Below are positions 43,923-47,695 of a DNA stretch of 47,695 bases, one piece after another. The number at the start of each line of letters is the position of its first letter. The stretch's first letter is position 1. Both the position numbers and the translations under genes were made by a program. Origin of the DNA: Mogibacterium sp. (GTDB lineage Bacteria; Bacillota; Clostridia; Peptostreptococcales; Anaerovoracaceae); contig JAFRJV010000050.1 of NCBI GenBank assembly GCA_017432075.1, positions 1 to 47,695 on the forward strand, in the 5' to 3' direction. Below the pieces are notes generated by a model that was not told the DNA's origin, made no database searches, and saw only the letters and a list, made by a program, of their open reading frames with translations.

Positions 43923-45110
43923 ATGGATATATTTGCCAAATGCTATGAAATATCATTAGCAGATGAAATTCGCGAAAAAGGTATTTACCCTTATTTTCAT
44001 GCGCTGGAGTCCAGACAGGCCACCGAAGTCACAATGGAAGGCAAGCGACGTATCATGCTTGGCTCAAATAACTATCTCGGACTGACATCGAATCCTGAAG
44101 TTATAAAAGCAGGAGTTCAGGCTTATGAGGAGTACGGCTCAGGCTGCTCCGGTTCGCGTTTTCTTAACGGAACGTTAAAACTTCATCTGCAGCTCGAAGA
44201 AGAACTGGCCGAGTTCCTTCGAAAAGAGGCTGTCATGACCTTTTCTACAGGTTTCCAGTCTAATCTCGGCATCATAAGTTCAATAGCCGGCCGCAATGAT
44301 TACATAATCATGGACAGGGAGAACCATGCAAGTCTTTACGATGCGTGCCGCCTGTCTTTCGGAAAGATGCTCCGTTTCCGTCACAATGATATGGCAGATC
44401 TGGAGCGTAAATTAGATAAAGTTCCGGAAAACGCCGGATGCCTGATAGTTACCGACGGTGTCTTCTCCATGGCCGGAGATATTGCAAATCTGCCGGAGAT
44501 CTGCAGGCTGGCAAAGAAATATAATGCGCGTGTGATGGTCGACGATGCTCATGGTCTCGGTGTGATCGGCGAAGGAGGACGCGGAACAGCCAGTTATTAC
44601 GGGCTGGAAGATGATGTGGATATCTATATGGGAACCTTCTCTAAATCCCTGGCTTCTCTGGGAGGATACATGGCGGCATCAAGCCGGGTCATCGATTATG
44701 TGAAGCACTCCTCGCGGCCATTTATATTTTCCGCTTCGATCACCCCTGCCAACTGTGCTTCGGCTCTTACTTCACTGAGGATCCTGAAAGAACACCCGGA
44801 GCTTCCGGAGACACTGCAGAGCAGAGCTCTTTTCATGCGCAGAAAACTGCATGAAGCCAAGATCCGGACGAAAGAAACCAACGGCGAGAGGATCCCTATC
44901 ATTCCGATCTACACCTACAAACCTCTTACTACGCTGGTCATCGCCAAAGAGCTGTACGACCGCGGTGTCTATGTAAATCCATCCCTGCCGCCTGCTACGG
45001 CGCCGGATGAATGCCTTCTGCGAACAAGCCTGATGGTAACACACACAGAAGAGCAGATAGAGAAAGCCGTCGCCATTATCGCGGAAGTCCTGCATAAACA
45101 TAAGATTTGA
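43923..45110 (+). CDS. alpha-oxoamine synthase, resembling serine palmitoyltransferase
   Basis: This 395-residue PLP enzyme condenses an acyl-CoA with an amino acid, releasing CO2. The PLP lysine is K241 in GTFSKSLASLGG, His135 (ENHAS) stacks on the cofactor, and the VDDAHGLG segment follows. The segments GIYPYF, SGCSGSRFLNGTL and HNDMADLE resemble, from memory, Bacteroides serine palmitoyltransferase more than BioF or KBL. The start ATG has AGGAGAA upstream. No bioA, bioB, bioD, ceramide or acyl carrier gene is nearby. KAPA synthase (BioF), glycine C-acetyltransferase and a sphingolipid enzyme all remain possible. Confidence 0.85.
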   Translation: MDIFAKCYEISLADEIREKGIYPYFHALESRQATEVTMEGKRRIMLGSNNYLGLTSNPEVIKAGVQAYEEYGSGCSGSRFLNGTLKLHLQLEEELAEFLRKEAVMTFSTGFQSNLGIISSIAGRNDYIIMDRENHASLYDACRLSFGKMLRFRHNDMADLERKLDKVPENAGCLIVTDGVFSMAGDIANLPEICRLAKKYNARVMVDDAHGLGVIGEGGRGTASYYGLEDDVDIYMGTFSKSLASLGGYMAASSRVIDYVKHSSRPFIFSASITPANCASALTSLRILKEHPELPETLQSRALFMRRKLHEAKIRTKETNGERIPIIPIYTYKPLTTLVIAKELYDRGVYVNPSLPPATAPDECLLRTSLMVTHTEEQIEKAVAIIAEVLHKHKI

Positions 45111-45116
45111 AAAAAG

Positions 45117-45149
45117 CGGCACCTGGTCCGTACCCAGATGCCGTTTTTA
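45117..45149. terminator. bidirectional terminator between two convergent genes
   Basis: A 10-bp stem with one mismatch (45117-45126 with 45134-45143) carries TTTTTA on the plus strand and CTTTTTTC on the minus strand. It can end both the oxoamine synthase and the repeat-protein transcripts. Confidence 0.85.
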
Positions 45150-45182
45150 TATTACCTTTTCCGCCCTGCTCTTTTTGATTAT

Positions 45183-47695
45183 TTACTTAACAGTGACCTT
45201 GATCCTCCTGAACACTCCGTTCTGAGCATAAGCATATACATAGCATGTGCCTTTGCCTATAGCTTTGACTACGCCCTTTTTCGTTACTGTTGCAACATTC
45301 TTGTCAGTCGAAACATACTTAAGGCCTCTGTGTACCTTGACTTTAAGCCTGGCTGACTGTGCCCGGCCCTTTGCACTCAGCTTGAGGCTCTTGCCCACTG
45401 TCAGGTTCTCTGCCTTGCGGAGAGAAGACTTGCTGACATTTACAGCCTTATAGTTACCGACCTTGCCACCCTTTGTAGCTACGTGTATTAACTTGGATGT
45501 AGAAACAACATTGTTGTCCTTATCGAGTGCTACAACAATGAACTTGTAATATGTTCCCTTCTTGAGCTTCTTACCGTTAACTTTTTTGAAGGTCTTAACA
45601 TATTTTCCTTTCACTGTAGCCAGCTTTACCGGCTTTGTCGTCTTGCCGCATTTGTTTCCGTAAATGACATATTTATCGGCTTTGTTACTCTTATCCCATT
45701 TTATTTTGATGGATTTTGATGTCTGCTTCGGCGATCTTAGCTTAAGTATTGAATATACAGAACCTGCAGGGTCAGCATCACTCTTCATCGTTTCGATGGC
45801 TTTTTCCGCTGATGCAGCGCTCGCTCCAGGACCTACGTCAGTTCCATCCGTTCCCTTCTGATTAGGGTCGCTGCCAGGCGCCTTCGCCTTCAGGGCTTTC
45901 ATTGCCTGTTCGATTTCAGCTGCCGCTGCTATGAGATCAGCTGCTGTAGCATTCGGATCTGCCTCCAGCGCCTTTGCTTTTCGGATCGCGGCCCGGAGAC
46001 TATTGTAAGATGCCTCTGTGTATTTGCTCTGATCGATCTTCTCGGCATCAGTTACAGCAATGTCGAGTTCTTCCTTAGCATCTTTCTTCGGTATGGTGTT
46101 GCCGGTTATCAAATCTCCGCATCTTGTGCACTGTTGATCAGCTTCCTTGCCGTCTTCTATGTAGGTCGGTTCCACTGCACTTCCTGCAACTTCCTGATAG
46201 TCATGACCGAGTGCCTCTAAAGTCTTCACCTCACGGCTGAGCACGGCATTACATGCTGAGCAATAGACTACAATGTCATAGCTGCCGTCATCAGTACATG
46301 TCGCTTCGACTCGGTTTTCCTCAACTGCCTCAGCAGGTGTATGACCGAGTGCCGGGAGCTCTTTGTAAGTCGTGTAATCGCAGCGGCTGCACGTCTGATA
46401 TGCTTCCCAGCCATGCTCCATACAAGTTGGATCCTTCGCTTCGTGATCTGTCAGATCATGACCAAGTTCAGTTGTCTCCGAGTATGTTGTGTAATCGCAG
46501 CGGCTGCACGTCTGATATGCTTCCCAGCCGCTCTCCGTGCATGTGTTGACCTTAGCTTCATGGTCGATCAGGTCATGGCCAAGGGCCTTCAAAGTCTTTG
46601 TTTCACGGCTGAGCTCAGCTTTACATGCTGAGCAATAGACTACAATGTCATAGCTGCCGTCATCAGTACATGTCTCTTCGACTCGGTTTTCCTCAACTGC
46701 CTCAGCAGGTGTATGGCCGAGTGCCGGGAGCTCTTTGTAAGTCGTGTAATCGCAGCGGCTGCAGGTCTGATATGCTTTCCAGCCATGCTCCATACATGTT
46801 GGAGCCTTCGCTTCATGATCTGTCAGATCATGACCGAGCGCCGCGATTTCCTTATATGTCGTGTAGTCACAACGACTGCATGCCTTATATGCATCCCAGC
46901 CGTGCTCTGTGCACGTTGGAGCCTTCGCCTCGTGATCTTCGAGATCGTGACCAAGTGCCTCTATAGTCATTTCCTCACGGCTGAGCTCAGCTTTACATAC
47001 TGAACAGTAGACCACACTGTCGCAGCTGCCGTCATCAGTACATGTTGGATCGACTCGATTTTCCTCAACTGCCTCGGCAGGTTTATGGCCAAGTGCCGGT
47101 ATCGCTTTGTAAGTCGTGTAGTCACAGCGGCTGCAGGTCTTGTATGCATCCCAGCCGTGCTCTGTGCATGTAGCTGCTTTGGCTTCATGATCTTTGAGAT
47201 CATGGCCAAGGGCTGCGATTTCCTTGTAAGTCGTGTAATCACAGCGGCTGCAGGTCTTGTATGCATCCCAGCCCTTCTCTGTGCATGTGGCTGCCTTAGC
47301 TTCATGGTCAACAAGATCATGCCCAAGCGCCTCTAAAGTATTCGCTTCACGGCTGAGCTCTTCTTCACATACTGAACAGTAGACCACACTGTCGTAACTA
47401 CCATCCTTAGTGCATGTCGCTTCGACTCTGTTTTCTTCTACTGCCTCAGCAGGCTTATGGCCAAGTGCCGCGATTTCTTTGTATGTCGTGTAATCGCAGC
47501 GGCTGCAGGTCTTGTATGCATCCCAGCCGTGCTCTGTGCATGTAGCCGCTTTGGCTTCATGGTCAACAAGATCGTGCCCAAGCGCCTTTATAGTCTTCGC
47601 TTCACGGCTGAGCTCTTCTTCGCATACTGAACAGTAAACTACACTGTCGTAACTGCCATCCTCAGTGCATGTCGCTTCGACTCTGTTTTCTTCTA
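45183..47695 (-). CDS. large secreted Cys-rich repeat protein, 5' end outside the window
   Basis: The frame is open to the right edge, so at least 837 residues are visible and the N terminus (with any signal peptide) is missing. From N to C there are tandem Cys-rich repeats (about 490 residues) of a 39-residue type A (ALGHDL-DHEAK, CTEHGW, TCSRCDYTTYK) and a 46-residue type B (ALGH-PAEAVEENRV, CTDDGS, YCSVC). A linker with a FIVAR-like helical module follows, then a fibronectin-III-like stretch (SIKIKWDKSNKADKYVIYG), and at the end a Big_2-like Ig domain (STDKNVATVTKKGVVKAIG). Each repeat has a CxxC and a further Cys. Such proteins are found on the clostridial surface. The role, adhesion or otherwise, is unknown. 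An ATG at 47387 is internal to a repeat and is not a real start. Confidence 0.85.
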   Translation of the reverse strand, partial: EENRVEATCTEDGSYDSVVYCSVCEEELSREAKTIKALGHDLVDHEAKAATCTEHGWDAYKTCSRCDYTTYKEIAALGHKPAEAVEENRVEATCTKDGSYDSVVYCSVCEEELSREANTLEALGHDLVDHEAKAATCTEKGWDAYKTCSRCDYTTYKEIAALGHDLKDHEAKAATCTEHGWDAYKTCSRCDYTTYKAIPALGHKPAEAVEENRVDPTCTDDGSCDSVVYCSVCKAELSREEMTIEALGHDLEDHEAKAPTCTEHGWDAYKACSRCDYTTYKEIAALGHDLTDHEAKAPTCMEHGWKAYQTCSRCDYTTYKELPALGHTPAEAVEENRVEETCTDDGSYDIVVYCSACKAELSRETKTLKALGHDLIDHEAKVNTCTESGWEAYQTCSRCDYTTYSETTELGHDLTDHEAKDPTCMEHGWEAYQTCSRCDYTTYKELPALGHTPAEAVEENRVEATCTDDGSYDIVVYCSACNAVLSREVKTLEALGHDYQEVAGSAVEPTYIEDGKEADQQCTRCGDLITGNTIPKKDAKEELDIAVTDAEKIDQSKYTEASYNSLRAAIRKAKALEADPNATAADLIAAAAEIEQAMKALKAKAPGSDPNQKGTDGTDVGPGASAASAEKAIETMKSDADPAGSVYSILKLRSPKQTSKSIKIKWDKSNKADKYVIYGNKCGKTTKPVKLATVKGKYVKTFKKVNGKKLKKGTYYKFIVVALDKDNNVVSTSKLIHVATKGGKVGNYKAVNVSKSSLRKAENLTVGKSLKLSAKGRAQSARLKVKVHRGLKYVSTDKNVATVTKKGVVKAIGKGTCYVYAYAQNGVFRRIKVTVK
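46216..47695. repeat. coding tandem repeats with a B-A-A higher-order unit
   Basis: From right to left the order is B A, B A A, B A A, B A A, B, then a degenerate end unit. Type A is 39 codons (117 bp) and type B 46 codons (138 bp), so the higher unit is 124 codons (372 bp). Several copies are nearly identical at DNA level, for example the stretches after 46240 and 46600. The array continues past the window edge. Confidence 0.88.

Noticed and set aside
46216-47695. Possible CRISPR array or intergenic repeat
   Set aside because: The repeats are in frame, 117 and 138 bp, contiguous without spacers, and code for a coherent Cys-rich protein.

Overview
The window looks like chromosomal DNA of an anaerobic, heterotrophic Clostridia-class Firmicute, probably a gut or oral commensal. 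This rests on a glycyl radical enzyme with its activase, a FeoA-FeoB fusion, BspA-type leucine-rich repeats, SPL-type radical SAM and DUF815 proteins, a Cys-rich repeat surface protein, strong GGAGG ribosome binding sites and compact intrinsic terminators. The genus cannot be read from sequence alone. I see no rRNA, tRNA, CRISPR array, transposase or phage gene.

Region 1 (1-18900, all minus strand) is an almost complete branched-chain amino acid (BCAA) pathway read from right to left: ilvB2-ilvH2-ilvB1-ilvN1-ilvC-ilvD-leuA-leuC-leuD-leuB-DUF815 ATPase-ilvA-ilvE. It continues 29 bp later into a glycyl radical enzyme and its activase, and ends at hairpins at 105-169. IlvA makes 2-oxobutanoate. 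Two acetolactate synthases, IlvC, IlvD and IlvE then complete Ile and Val, and LeuABCD supply Leu. A divergent leucine dehydrogenase (18948-19991) runs the other way from a shared 205-bp control region. That region carries a 14-nt direct repeat, 31 bp apart, over the ilv promoter.

Region 2 (20012-28686) is a set of small units: a flavodoxin-like and a membrane protein; a TauE/SafE-like permease followed by a LysR regulator; FeoA-FeoB with a candidate metal-regulator operator; ridA-pfkA; and an XRE-type membrane-anchored regulator.

Region 3 (28807-37280, minus strand) is a tightly packed seven-gene run: cytoplasmic LRR protein, VWA protein, MoxR-type AAA ATPase, metallo-beta-lactamase fold hydrolase, AlkD-like DNA glycosylase, YjbR/MmcQ-alkyltransferase fusion, and a MATE transporter fused to an RsbW-like ATPase domain. 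This is the best candidate here for an undescribed system. It looks like a RavA/ViaA-type chaperone pair with an LRR partner, co-transcribed with alkylation-repair genes.

Region 4 (37436-47695) holds an EcsC-family protein, a lipoprotein, a small unknown protein, a radical SAM / guanine deaminase / DUF89 run, a CorA transporter, an alpha-oxoamine synthase resembling serine palmitoyltransferase, and the C-terminal part of a large secreted protein built from 39- and 46-residue Cys-rich repeats that runs off the right edge.
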